Below, piece after piece: positions 26,360 to 34,545 of a stretch of DNA of 64,000 nucleotides. Within the stretch, counting starts at the first letter, position 1; the number at the start of each line of letters is the position of its first letter. A program made the position numbers and the translations under genes. Origin of the DNA: SZUA-430 sp040080835 (lineage in GTDB: Bacteria; Pseudomonadota; Alphaproteobacteria; Micropepsales; Micropepsaceae); NCBI GenBank assembly GCA_040080835.1, contig JBEBHP010000015.1, positions 1-64,000 on the forward strand, written 5' to 3'. The notes under the pieces are model-generated. The model did no database searches and was not told the DNA's origin. It worked only from the letters and a program-made list of their open reading frames with translations.

Positions 26360-27067
26360 ATGTCCGAGCTTGTCGCCTATCACCTCCCCGGCGCCTGGGA
26401 CCTTCCGTCCGTGAGCCCGTTCTGCCTCAAACTTGATGGGTATCTGAGGCTTACCGGCATCCCGCACAAGGACGTCACCACGCCCACGCCCTTCGGCGGC
26501 CCGAAAGGCAAGGCGCCCTGGATCGAGCACAAGGGGCGCAAGGTTGGCGACTCCGGATTTATCATCGACTACCTCAGGGCCGAATTCAGCGTTGATCCGG
26601 AGTCGGCGCTGTCGCCTTCCGAGAAGGGCGTCGCCGTCGCCATGCGCCGCCTGATGGAGGAGAACCTCTACTGGACCATGGTGCATGACCGCTGGATGGA
26701 CGATCGCAACTGGGCAGTGTTCAAAAATGTCGTGCTCGGCGGGCTTTCGGCCCCGATGCGCACCTTCATCGGCCCACTTGCACGCCGTAATGTGCGTGCG
26801 CAACTGAAGGGGCACGGCATGGGCATGCATCCTGCTGCTGACATTCATGCGATCGGCTGTCGCGATCTCGGTGCGCTGTCGGACTTCCTGGGAAACAAGC
26901 CCTATTTCATGGGCGAGGCACCGACAGAACTTGATGCCGTCGCCTATGGTTTTCTGGCAAACATTTTGCTGCCGCCGCCGATTGTGTCGCCGATCAAGGA
27001 CTACGGCCGTTCGAAGGCGAACCTCATGAACTTCCTCGAGCGATTCCGCAAACGGTTCTATGGGTGA
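26360..27067 (+). CDS. Glutathione S-transferase-fold protein (metaxin/Fax-like)
   Basis: About 235 residues from ATG 26360, with GAAGGAT as ribosome site. The N-terminal thioredoxin-like half (SELVAYHLPGAWDLPSVSPF, then KGKAPWIEHKGRKVGDSGFII) matches the metaxin/failed-axon-connections type rather than classic GSTs. The C-terminal helical half has the late GEAPTELDAVAYGFL. The catalytic role is uncertain; such proteins are linked to detoxification. Its 3' end overlaps the convergent GIY-YIG gene by 10 nt. Confidence 0.85.
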   Translation: MSELVAYHLPGAWDLPSVSPFCLKLDGYLRLTGIPHKDVTTPTPFGGPKGKAPWIEHKGRKVGDSGFIIDYLRAEFSVDPESALSPSEKGVAVAMRRLMEENLYWTMVHDRWMDDRNWAVFKNVVLGGLSAPMRTFIGPLARRNVRAQLKGHGMGMHPAADIHAIGCRDLGALSDFLGNKPYFMGEAPTELDAVAYGFLANILLPPPIVSPIKDYGRSKANLMNFLERFRKRFYG

Positions 27068-27402
27068 GCACATTTTTGCACCCACTCCGGCACCGTCGGT
27101 AGTGCCTCGATCACACAGAACAGATCGATCCACTCCGGGTTGTTGCGCTCGATCAGGGCCAGCTTCCATTTCCTCCGCCACCGGCTGATCAAGTCACGCC
27201 GGCGCATCGCAAGCTGGACGTGGCTGTGCTGTTCGTACCAGACCAGGGCGGTCACTTCATGTTTGCGCGTGAAGTGCGAGGCCATGCCATCACGGTGCAG
27301 TGAAACGTGACGAAACAGGTCGCTGGTGGCGCCCGTGTAGAGCGTGCCATTGCGCTTGCTTGCCAGCATGTAGGTCCAGCCGCCGAATTGATGCATGTTC
27401 AT
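27058..27402 (-). CDS. GIY-YIG endonuclease-like protein
   Basis: 114 residues. The N-terminal WTYMLASKRNGTLYTGATSD holds the two beta-strands of the GIY-YIG motif (here TYM and YTG), followed by the conserved Arg in LFRHV and the metal-binding Glu in LVWYEQ. This is the YhbQ/UPF0213-like single-domain class, whose function is poorly known (possible DNA repair or structure-specific cutting). It stands alone; I see no inverted repeats around it, unlike the two PD-(D/E)XK genes in this window. Confidence 0.88.
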   Translation of the reverse strand: MNMHQFGGWTYMLASKRNGTLYTGATSDLFRHVSLHRDGMASHFTRKHEVTALVWYEQHSHVQLAMRRRDLISRWRRKWKLALIERNNPEWIDLFCVIEALPTVPEWVQKCAHP

Positions 27403-27654
27403 TGCCTCCGTGCGCCATGAAAAGCACGGGGCGTGTGACCGGATTGGGGCAGTGGCGACAGGCTGTTACAAAGTTTGGGAAATTGATTCCTCACGCCTTG
27501 TGCGGGTCATCCTGCTCGCTGTGCGGCACGCAGTGCTGCGTTGCGAGCGGGAGCCATTCGGGGTGATGAATATCCGGAGAGGCCTCACCTCGTACGGGTC
27601 ACGGAACGCACAGCAGCGCATTGCGCTGCAATGCGTTCGGGATGACTCCTTTTC
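27403..27654. other. Intergenic region without a recognised gene
   Basis: About 250 bases between the starts and stops of two minus-strand genes. I see no convincing RNA, repeat or coding signal; there is a GCAGCGCATTGCGCTGC palindrome at 27612-27628. Confidence 0.4.
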
Positions 27655-29511
27655 TTAAGCCACGATAACGTCGGCTGGCGGGGTTTTTGAGTAAAGTGCC
27701 TCGACGAGTTTGGCTCGGCGGTCCAGCGTGGCGCGCTGGTTGACGTAGCCCTTGTCCGTGATTTCGTGTCCGTCGATCGAAGGTGGCTCGGACATCAGCA
27801 TGATGCGCGCGACCTTGCCTGACGATCCGCCGGCGTTCTTGTTGTGCCTGGCAAGCCGTTCGCGCACGAAGCCTTCGATCGCGGGTGAACGCAGGATCTC
27901 GTCGGGCGTTGACAGGTTGCCATCGGCGCAGATCTCGCGCGCAGCCGTCATGTTTGGCCAGGCGAGGATGGCAATGTATTCCTTGTCGAGGCCTGCCACC
28001 ACGCAGTCCTGCACCAGGGGCGATATGGCCGAGATGACATCGGCGCGCAGCGTGCCGACCGACACCCAAGTCCCTGACGACAGCTTGAAATCTTCGGTGA
28101 CGCGTCCGTCGAAGACCAGTCCCTTGGCCGGTTCATACGGGTCGACAAACTTTGCGGCGTCGCCCAGCTTGTAGAAGCCTTCCTCATCGAATGCGGCTTC
28201 GGTCAAGTCTGGACGATTGAGGTAACCTGGAGTGACAGTCGGCCCCTTAACACGGACTTCCAGTTTCTGGCCGTTTGGCACGAGCTTCAGCGTTACACCT
28301 GGCAACGGCAAGCCGATCAGGCCCACGCGCTCGGTGATCCAGTGCACGACCGTGATTCCTTGCGTTTCGGTTGCACCGTACATCGTGGTCAGCGCAATGC
28401 GATTGCCGGTCGCCTTGATCGCGAGCGCCTGCATGCGCTCGTACAGATCATCGGACAGGGTCGCGCCGCCATAGCCCATGTAGCGCAGCTTCGAGAAGAA
28501 CTTGTCGCGCAGCGCGTCATCACGCTCCATCGCTTCCGCCAGCATCGAAAAGGCGATGGGCGCCGAGCCGAACACGAGTGGGGCGATCTCACGCAGGTTG
28601 CGGATTGTCTCGTCAAACATGCCGGGCACCGGCTTGCCATTGTCGAGATAGATCGTGCCACCACTGTTCAGGCTGGCGTTGAAGCCGATGTTGCCTGCCG
28701 AGATGTGGTTCCAGGGCATCCATTCGAGGCTCTGTGGAATCTCCTCCGGGTCGGGCGGCTCGGCGCGCAGGGATTCCTGCCCGGCCACGACCGCGCACAT
28801 CATGCCGTGCGTCTGGATCACTCCCTTTGGCATTCCGGTTGAACCGGATGTGAACAGGTATTTGGCAACTGTTGAGTGATCGATCGCGTCCATCGACGCG
28901 CGGACAGCCGGTCCGGCATTCGTCTGGAGCAGGTTTTCGTAGGATGTCGAGGGAAGATCGGGCGCCGGTGCGACTGTCACGACCTCAATGCCTGACAGGT
29001 CCAGCGCCCTGATTGCCTTGGCATACACAGGTCCGTTGTCGACAAACACCATCTTCGGCTTTGTCAGGGCGGCCACGTGACGAAGCTTGCCGTGGTCCTG
29101 GCTGAAGAGCGAATAGGCGACAGACACCGGTGCTGCGGGTACGCGTGCCTTCAGCGCACCCAGCATCATCACGGCGTGCTCGATCGAGTTGCCGGACAGA
29201 ATCAGGAGCGGCGTATCGGGACCCATCTTGCGGTCGAGCAGCGCCTGAGCGACCGCGCTCGCGCGCTGGTTGACCTCGCCATACGTGATGAAGCGCCAGG
29301 GGCCTGCCTGCGTTCGCTGGGCCAGGAAGTTGCGGGTGGGATGCTCCTGCGCCCGCTGCTCGAGCAGATGTGCGACCGACTTGTGCATCGGCGCCAGCTC
29401 GTAGAGCGAGCGGATGATATATGACCCGTCGGCCCGGCGCTGCGAGTAGATCTTGGGTGGCAGCTGAGGGAGCGGCTTGAAGGGTGGCAGGTTCTTTGCC
29501 GGTGCATTCAT
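27655..29511 (-). CDS. Feruloyl-CoA synthase-like AMP-binding enzyme
   Basis: 618 residues with an AAGGAA ribosome site before the ATG. The AMP-binding core is LFTSGSTGMPKGVIQTHGMM, then WNHISAGNIGF, TMYGATETQGITV and FYKLGDAAKFVD. Length and wording (EWMPWNHISAGN, GRVTEDFKLSSGTWVSVG) fit feruloyl-CoA synthases, which activate ferulate, caffeate or related aryl acids with ATP and CoA. No feruloyl-CoA hydratase/lyase or vanillin dehydrogenase gene is adjacent, so the substrate is inferred. Confidence 0.88.
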   Translation of the reverse strand: MNAPAKNLPPFKPLPQLPPKIYSQRRADGSYIIRSLYELAPMHKSVAHLLEQRAQEHPTRNFLAQRTQAGPWRFITYGEVNQRASAVAQALLDRKMGPDTPLLILSGNSIEHAVMMLGALKARVPAAPVSVAYSLFSQDHGKLRHVAALTKPKMVFVDNGPVYAKAIRALDLSGIEVVTVAPAPDLPSTSYENLLQTNAGPAVRASMDAIDHSTVAKYLFTSGSTGMPKGVIQTHGMMCAVVAGQESLRAEPPDPEEIPQSLEWMPWNHISAGNIGFNASLNSGGTIYLDNGKPVPGMFDETIRNLREIAPLVFGSAPIAFSMLAEAMERDDALRDKFFSKLRYMGYGGATLSDDLYERMQALAIKATGNRIALTTMYGATETQGITVVHWITERVGLIGLPLPGVTLKLVPNGQKLEVRVKGPTVTPGYLNRPDLTEAAFDEEGFYKLGDAAKFVDPYEPAKGLVFDGRVTEDFKLSSGTWVSVGTLRADVISAISPLVQDCVVAGLDKEYIAILAWPNMTAAREICADGNLSTPDEILRSPAIEGFVRERLARHNKNAGGSSGKVARIMLMSEPPSIDGHEITDKGYVNQRATLDRRAKLVEALYSKTPPADVIVA

Positions 29512-29863
29512 GGCGGGTTCCTTCCAAAGGCTTTAATGGCCAATGTCTTTAATGGCTTGGTCGGGACATATTGCACGAGGCGAGTGAGCTTGTCGCGCCT
29601 TCCGGAATCCGGCTGTCTGCCGCAACGTAAGCTTTGGCAGGCACGACCAACCTGATTGTCCAAAAACATTTGAGCCGTCATGCAACTCGCAAAGCGTCAC
29701 TTCGTGCCGCATTGCAAGCAGCAAGATGACACGAGAGGAGCAAGCGCTCAGGCGCAAGTTCTCACTCTTTGAGCCCCAAATAAATATTTGAGTTGCCGTG
29801 CCTGTGCGGTGCCTCTAGAGAGCACCCACAGTTTGCTTCGCATCAAATACGAGGAACCAGGCA
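29512..29863. other. Divergent promoter region
   Basis: About 350 bases between the feruloyl-CoA synthase-like gene (minus) and the methyltransferase gene (plus). It must hold both promoters; an AT-rich patch AAATAAATATTTGAG lies near 29778. No small ORF here is convincing. Confidence 0.4.
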
Positions 29864-30553
29864 ATGGTCGGCGTCGACGAAATCTATAGAGAGGAATTTC
29901 GAGCCCGCGTGATGGCCGGACGGCCTCGCAGTGTCCTTGAAGTTGGCGCGGGCAGAGGCACCTTCCTGCGCTCGGTGAAGACCGACATCAACAGGCTCGT
30001 CGGGCTTGATCCCGACGCCGAGACCGTCGAGATCCTGCAGGCCGAGGGTTTCGAAGCCGTGATCGGATCGGCTGAGAGACTGCCATTCCATGACCACGAG
30101 TTTGATGTGGTTGCATTTTCGTTTTCGCCTCATCACTGCAGTGACTGGGGTCTGGCGCTGAAGGAAGCGATGCGCGTGGCGCGACACTCGATTGAAATTC
30201 TCGATGTGTGGTTTGACGACGGCGTGCCGGACCAGCGCGTTGCGCGCGACTTCGACCGCTGGTGCAAGGAGATCGACCGGCGCGGCGGCATGGTTCACAA
30301 CGACACCATGCCTGCAGGTGCGCTGCTGGCGCCGCTGACGGCTGTTGAAGGCCTGACCTATGACTATGTCTGCCGGCGCGTGAGTGCTTCGTGGGCATTT
30401 GAGGATGTCGAGGCGAAGGGGCGCGAGTATCTGCTGAAAGCGGGTAATGATCCCGCGCTGGCCAAAGGGATCGAGCAGATCATTGCCGACGCGAAACGGT
30501 ATGGCATCAGCGAGGAAGGCTGCGTGCAGATGACGATCGAGCTCGGGCGGTAG
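29864..30553 (+). CDS. Class I SAM-dependent methyltransferase
   Basis: 229 residues, ribosome site GAGGAA. Motif I VLEVGAGRGTF binds SAM, motif II follows in VGLDPDAETVEIL, and FDVVAFSFSPHH is the post-motif region. It is of the Methyltransf_11 type used on small molecules or lipids. Single gene; substrate unknown. Confidence 0.87.
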   Translation: MVGVDEIYREEFRARVMAGRPRSVLEVGAGRGTFLRSVKTDINRLVGLDPDAETVEILQAEGFEAVIGSAERLPFHDHEFDVVAFSFSPHHCSDWGLALKEAMRVARHSIEILDVWFDDGVPDQRVARDFDRWCKEIDRRGGMVHNDTMPAGALLAPLTAVEGLTYDYVCRRVSASWAFEDVEAKGREYLLKAGNDPALAKGIEQIIADAKRYGISEEGCVQMTIELGR

Positions 30554-30557
30554 GGGA

Positions 30558-30612
30558 AGAAATCCCACGCGAAGACGCGAGGAAAAGAATTCACGCTAAA
30601 ACGCTAAAAGAA
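30558..30612 (+). repeat. Short tandem-word repeat (ACGCGAAG / ACGCTAAA)
   Basis: Just after the methyltransferase gene come CACGCGAAGACGCGAGGA and then CACGCTAAAACGCTAAAAG. The wording has the same shape as the ACTCGAAG and ACGAAG repeats elsewhere in the window. It is one-sided here. Confidence 0.45.
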
Positions 30613-30693
30613 TTGAAACGCACAAATCGAATTTCAGATTGCCGACTCCGAGCAAGCCAAAATCTCCAACAAAAGATTCGTCATGGCCGTTTG

Positions 30694-31362
30694 CTACCTG
30701 CGGCGCGCGAGGGCGAGGAGTTGCTCGGGGACATTGAAGGCGGCAGCTGGTCTGGCGCTCACGCGGGTGTACCAGGACTTGAGGTTCGTCCAGTCGTTGT
30801 CGATATCAACGCCGATGAAGCGGCCGAAGTCGAAGGTGGTCTGCATGGTGATGTCGGCTATGGTGTAGCGGTCGGCGGCGATGAACTCGCGCTTGCCGAG
30901 TTCTTCATCAAAGATTCGGCATGCGCCAGCGAAGACCTTGCGGTTGGCCTCGCCGAACTCGGTGAACTGCTTGCCGAAGCCCTGCGCTGCGACGGCTGCC
31001 GTGAACGGGTGGGTGTGCACCCAGACCTGGCCCAGCGGCATCATCAGTCGGAACTCGGCCCGACGCAGCCACATGTCGATGTGGGCGCGCTCGCGTGCCG
31101 TTGCGCCGAACATGTTGGGTTCGGGGTGAAGCTCCTCGAGGTAGCGACAGATCGAAATGCTCTCGGAGATGAAGGTGCCATCGTCGAGCTCGAGCGTGGG
31201 CAGCTGGCCCAGCGGGTTGCGCGCGACGTGCTCGGGTGCCTTGTGCGCGCGCTTCGTGATCGGCGTGGGCACGAGCTCGATGTTGGAGATGCGCTTCTCG
31301 TTCAGGAAGAGGCGCACACGGCGCGGGTTCGGTGCGGGATCGGTGTCGTCGTAGAGTTTCAT
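30694..31362 (-). CDS. Glutathione S-transferase
   Basis: About 222 residues from ATG 31362 (MKLYDDTDPAPNPRRVRLFL); the frame upstream runs through a repeat. The N-terminal thioredoxin half contains NPLGQLPTLELDDGTFISESISICRYLEE, the glutathione-binding cis-Pro and ES motif, and the C-terminal half has FIAADRYTIADITM. A cytosolic detoxification enzyme. It lies downstream of the acyl-CoA ligase gene, separated by a cruciform-forming repeat. Confidence 0.92.
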   Translation of the reverse strand: MKLYDDTDPAPNPRRVRLFLNEKRISNIELVPTPITKRAHKAPEHVARNPLGQLPTLELDDGTFISESISICRYLEELHPEPNMFGATARERAHIDMWLRRAEFRLMMPLGQVWVHTHPFTAAVAAQGFGKQFTEFGEANRKVFAGACRIFDEELGKREFIAADRYTIADITMQTTFDFGRFIGVDIDNDWTNLKSWYTRVSARPAAAFNVPEQLLALARRR

Positions 31363-31372
31363 TGTGATCTTT

Positions 31373-31445
31373 CCTGGGAGCGCGGGCTTCCAGCCCGCTT
31401 TCAAACGTTTAAAAAAAGGGCGGGCTAGAAGCCCGCGCTCCCAGG
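31373..31445. repeat. Cruciform-type inverted repeat
   Basis: Arms of 26 nt (31373-31398 and 31420-31445) start/end CCTGGGAGCGCGGGCTT and differ at one base. Each arm is itself a small hairpin (GCGGGCT-tcc-AGCCCGC and GCGGGCT-aga-AGCCCGC). The loop carries AAAAAAA. It fills the gap between the acyl-CoA ligase stop and the GST start. It resembles a dispersed GGGAGCGCGGGC intergenic repeat that I recall from many bacterial genomes. Confidence 0.9.
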
Positions 31446-33011
31446 TTAGTTCACACGCCTGGCGCGGCCGGCCCAGTAGGGTTCGCGCAGCTCGCGGCGG
31501 AGGACCTTGCCGGACGGGTTGCGCGGCAGGGCCTCGATGAAGTCGACGGACTTCGGCAGCTTGTAGCCTGCGATGCGGGTGCGGGTGTAGGCGATGATGT
31601 CTTCCTGCGAGGCGGCCTGCCCCGGCTTGAGCACGACGATGGCCTTCACAGCCTCGCCCCACTTGTCATCCGGCACGCCGATCACGGCGACGTCAGCAAC
31701 GGCGGCGTGACCGAAGACGGCGTTCTCGACTTCGGCGGGATAGATGTTCTCGCCGCCCGAGACGATCATGTCCTTCACACGGTCGTGGATGAAGAGGAAG
31801 CCTTCCTTGTCGAAGTAGCCGGCGTCGCCGGTGTAGAACCAGCCGTCCCTGATCGACTTTGCGGTCGCTTCGGGCTTGTTCCAGTAGCCCTTCATGAGGA
31901 CGGCGCCCTTCATCACGATCTCGCCGACATCGCCCTGCTTGACCTCGTGGCCTTCCTCGTTGACGACCCTGATCGTGATGCCGGGATAGGCCTTGCCGCA
32001 GGAACGCAGCAGTGGGCCCTTATGATCTTCCGGCTGAAGGGCGGTGCCAGCGCCCACAGTCTCCGTCAGGCCGTAGAGCTGGTAGAAGCCGCAACCCTTG
32101 AAGATCGACTGGGCGATCTTGAGCAGTTCCTCCGTGATGGGGGAAGCGCCATAGAACATGCGCTGCACGCTCGAGATATCGGTCGTCTTGATGCGCGGGT
32201 GCTGGACCACCATCAGGATGACTGCAGGCACGAGGAACATGTTCTTCGTCTTGAACTTCTCGACCATGTCGAAGACGGCATCAGGCGTTACGGTCTTGAT
32301 GACGACGCCAAAGCTTCCCTGTGCCAGCGTGGTCAGGCCCATGTTGACGCCCGCGACGTGGAAATTCGGCATGGCGACGAGGTTCGCATCACCGACACCA
32401 AAGTCGGCCCACTGAGCGTCCTGGCTTGCCTTGAAGAAGGCCATGTAGTTGCCGTTGGTGAGCTGCACGCCCTTGGGGTTTCCCGTCGTGCCAGAGGTGT
32501 AGAGCTGGATCGCGTCGTCATCGGCCTTGATGGGCAGGTTGGGATCCTTTTCGCTCTGCCGGTCGCGCCACTCGGCAAAGGCTGGCCACGAGGCGTGGCC
32601 GCCGTCGACGGCGATGATGTGTTTGAGCTTCGGGCAGTCCTTGCGGATGCCTTCGATCAGGCCTGCAAACTCGGGACCCACGAACATGACTTCGCAGCCG
32701 GCATCATTGAGCACGTAGACGATTTCAGGGCCGGCCAGGCGCCAGTTCACGCCGACGAGGACGGTGTTGGCCTTGCAGCCGCCCAGCAGGACCTCGAAGT
32801 AGCGGTCGGAGTTCATGCCCATGTAGCCGATGCGTGCGCCTGGTTTCTGTCCAAGCGCGATCAGGCCGTTGGCAACCTGGCTTGTGTGCCTGTCAAAGGC
32901 CGCAAACGTGGTCTCGCGCCCCTCGTACCAGAAGGCCATCGAGTTGCCGCGCTTCTTCGCCTGCTGGCGCGAGATGTCGGCAAGCGAAGTCAGGCCGTTG
33001 AAGTCGTACAT
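31446..33011 (-). CDS. Fatty-acid/aryl acid CoA ligase (AMP-binding)
   Basis: 521 residues. The P-loop-like AMP-binding motif is LYTSGTTGNPKGVQLTN, followed by FYQLYGLTETVG, GWFYTGDAGYFDKEGFL, DRVKDMIVSGGENIYPAE and the adenylation lysine in NPSGKVLRREL. It belongs to the long-chain or aromatic acyl-CoA synthetase group, activating a carboxylic acid for CoA-dependent degradation. The start region shares a divergent promoter with the carboxymuconolactone decarboxylase-family gene. Confidence 0.92.
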   Translation of the reverse strand: MYDFNGLTSLADISRQQAKKRGNSMAFWYEGRETTFAAFDRHTSQVANGLIALGQKPGARIGYMGMNSDRYFEVLLGGCKANTVLVGVNWRLAGPEIVYVLNDAGCEVMFVGPEFAGLIEGIRKDCPKLKHIIAVDGGHASWPAFAEWRDRQSEKDPNLPIKADDDAIQLYTSGTTGNPKGVQLTNGNYMAFFKASQDAQWADFGVGDANLVAMPNFHVAGVNMGLTTLAQGSFGVVIKTVTPDAVFDMVEKFKTKNMFLVPAVILMVVQHPRIKTTDISSVQRMFYGASPITEELLKIAQSIFKGCGFYQLYGLTETVGAGTALQPEDHKGPLLRSCGKAYPGITIRVVNEEGHEVKQGDVGEIVMKGAVLMKGYWNKPEATAKSIRDGWFYTGDAGYFDKEGFLFIHDRVKDMIVSGGENIYPAEVENAVFGHAAVADVAVIGVPDDKWGEAVKAIVVLKPGQAASQEDIIAYTRTRIAGYKLPKSVDFIEALPRNPSGKVLRRELREPYWAGRARRVN

Positions 33012-33040
33012 GCGGTAGTCCTCCCATGGGTATTTTCGTT

Positions 33041-33075
33041 TTGCCGCAATCTAGCGCGAGATTTGATTGCCGCAA
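33041..33075. promoter_or_regulatory. Repeated TTGCCGCAA sites in a divergent promoter
   Basis: TTGCCGCAA occurs at 33041-33049 and again at 33067-33075, 26 nt apart, in the gap between two divergent catabolic genes. The word is nearly palindromic, so a dimeric regulator might bind both. Confidence 0.35.
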
Positions 33076-33150
33076 GGGAAACCGGAGAAAACACTTTGCG
33101 GATTGACCGGGATGACTAGAGTGGTCGGGGAAACAATGGAGAATCTGCCC

Positions 33151-33705
33151 ATGGCCCGCGTTCCCTACCCCGACCCGAAGTCCCTGAGCGCCGATACGCA
33201 AGCCGTGCTGGCCAAGATGCCACCGCTGAACATCTTCCGCATGATGGCGGGCGGCGAAGGCCTGCTGCAGGCCTTTACACGGATGGGAAACCATCTGCTG
33301 TTCAAGTCGAAGCTGAACCCGATCCTGCGCGAGATCGCGATCATCCGCGCGGGCGTGCTGTCGAAGGCGAAGTATGAGGTCTACCAACACGAACGCATCG
33401 GACGGGACCTGGGCATGAGTGATGCGCTCATCAAGGCGATCCATGCGGGTCCTGATGATCCGTCCTTCAACGAATTGCAGCGCCATGTGATGCGATATAC
33501 CGACGACGTCGTGAAGAACGTGCGTGCGAGCGATGACACCTACAAGCCGCTAGCGGCCCACCTGTCGCTGCAGGAGATGCAGGAGGTGACCGTCACCGTC
33601 GGTTACTACATGATGGTGAGCAGGTTCCTCGAGACGTTTGACGTCGATATCGAAGCGCCGGGCGGCAAAGGCGTCACCTTCCCTGATTCACAAAAGGCGA
33701 AGTGA
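33151..33705 (+). CDS. Carboxymuconolactone decarboxylase/AhpD-like family protein
   Basis: 184 residues from ATG 33151, chosen because GGAG lies nine bases before it. The fold's core is LREIAIIRAGVLSKAKYEVYQHERIGRDLGMSDALI, the helix-turn-helix arrangement of CMD/AhpD proteins. There is no cysteine anywhere in it, so AhpD-type peroxidase activity is excluded, and it belongs to the cysteine-free branch. The SDR gene overlaps its stop codon (TGATG). Confidence 0.87.
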   Translation: MARVPYPDPKSLSADTQAVLAKMPPLNIFRMMAGGEGLLQAFTRMGNHLLFKSKLNPILREIAIIRAGVLSKAKYEVYQHERIGRDLGMSDALIKAIHAGPDDPSFNELQRHVMRYTDDVVKNVRASDDTYKPLAAHLSLQEMQEVTVTVGYYMMVSRFLETFDVDIEAPGGKGVTFPDSQKAK

Positions 33706-34532
33706 TGAGCGAGGAAACAGTCTTGCCCCTCGCGCCGGAATCCGAAGGCCGCGCACCAGGGCGCGGAAGAATGAAGGGTCGGCGCATCCTTGTTGTCGGC
33801 GGCGGTCAGGACACGCGGGGACTTGCTGATCCTCCGGTCGGGAACGGGCGGGCAATTTGCGTGCTGTGTTCACGCGAAGGTGCGCAGGTCACCGTTGCGG
33901 ACCGCATCGCGGATAGCGCCGAGGAGACTGTGGCTGCCTGCGAACAAGGACGTGCCTTTGCGCTGAAGGCCAACGTCGCGCAACCCGACGACATCATCCG
34001 CATGGTGAGTGATGCCCACGCAAAATTGAGCGGACTTGATGGCCTCGTCTATAATGTAGGGATCGGCGTCGGGTCACTCTGGCTTTCTGGAGCGACGGCC
34101 GAGGACTGGGACCGCGTCTTTGCCGTCAACCTGCGCGGCGCGATGCTGACGCTGAAGGCTGCGTTGCCCCTGATGGATGTGGGGTCATCGATCGTGCTGA
34201 TCTCGTCCATTGCCTCGATCAAGCCGGGCAGTCGCCTGCCTGCGTATGACGCCTCGAAGGCAGCCCTTGGCGGGCTGATGCGCCATGCAGGTATTGAGGG
34301 CGAGCGGAAAGGTATCAGGGTCAATATCATTGCGCCGGGACTGATGGATACATCGATTGGTCGTGCTGCAACGCAGGGACGACCGGGGCGTGCCAAGACG
34401 CCAGTGCCGCTTGGCCGGCAAGGGACAGGTTGGGAGACCGCCTATGCGACGCTCTTCCTTCTGAGCCACGAAGCGGCATACATTACCGGACAGACACTCG
34501 CGGTCGATGGCGGCATGACGGGTTTGAGATAA
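33705..34532 (+). CDS. Short-chain dehydrogenase/reductase
   Basis: 275 residues from the ATG that overlaps the previous stop. The dinucleotide loop is unusual: ILVVGGGQDTRG...GNGRA, with a longer Gly-rich insertion than the classic TGxxxGIG. The catalytic part is standard: VLISSIASIKPGS, then PAYDASKAALGG (Tyr-x3-Lys), and NIIAPGLMDT, ending YITGQTLAVDGGMTG. NAD(P)-dependent oxidoreductase, substrate unknown. Co-transcribed with the CMD-family gene before it and probably the M20 peptidase after it (13-nt gap). Confidence 0.9.
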   Translation: MSEETVLPLAPESEGRAPGRGRMKGRRILVVGGGQDTRGLADPPVGNGRAICVLCSREGAQVTVADRIADSAEETVAACEQGRAFALKANVAQPDDIIRMVSDAHAKLSGLDGLVYNVGIGVGSLWLSGATAEDWDRVFAVNLRGAMLTLKAALPLMDVGSSIVLISSIASIKPGSRLPAYDASKAALGGLMRHAGIEGERKGIRVNIIAPGLMDTSIGRAATQGRPGRAKTPVPLGRQGTGWETAYATLFLLSHEAAYITGQTLAVDGGMTGLR

Positions 34533-34545
34533 GGGAGCGCGTCGC

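Noticed and set aside
27058..27654. GIY-YIG gene as a further inverted-repeat-bounded nuclease unit
   Set aside because: I could not find inverted or direct repeats around it; its 3' end overlaps the GST gene.
29533..29757. 74-aa minus-strand ORF upstream of the feruloyl-CoA synthase-like gene
   Set aside because: No ribosome site, no family features; it lies in a region that must hold divergent promoters.
31707..33119. 470-aa plus-strand ORF opposite the acyl-CoA ligase
   Set aside because: Long antisense ORFs are expected in GC-rich coding DNA. It has no family motif, while the opposite strand has the full AMP-binding enzyme. The same applies to 43667-44779 and 15009-16031.
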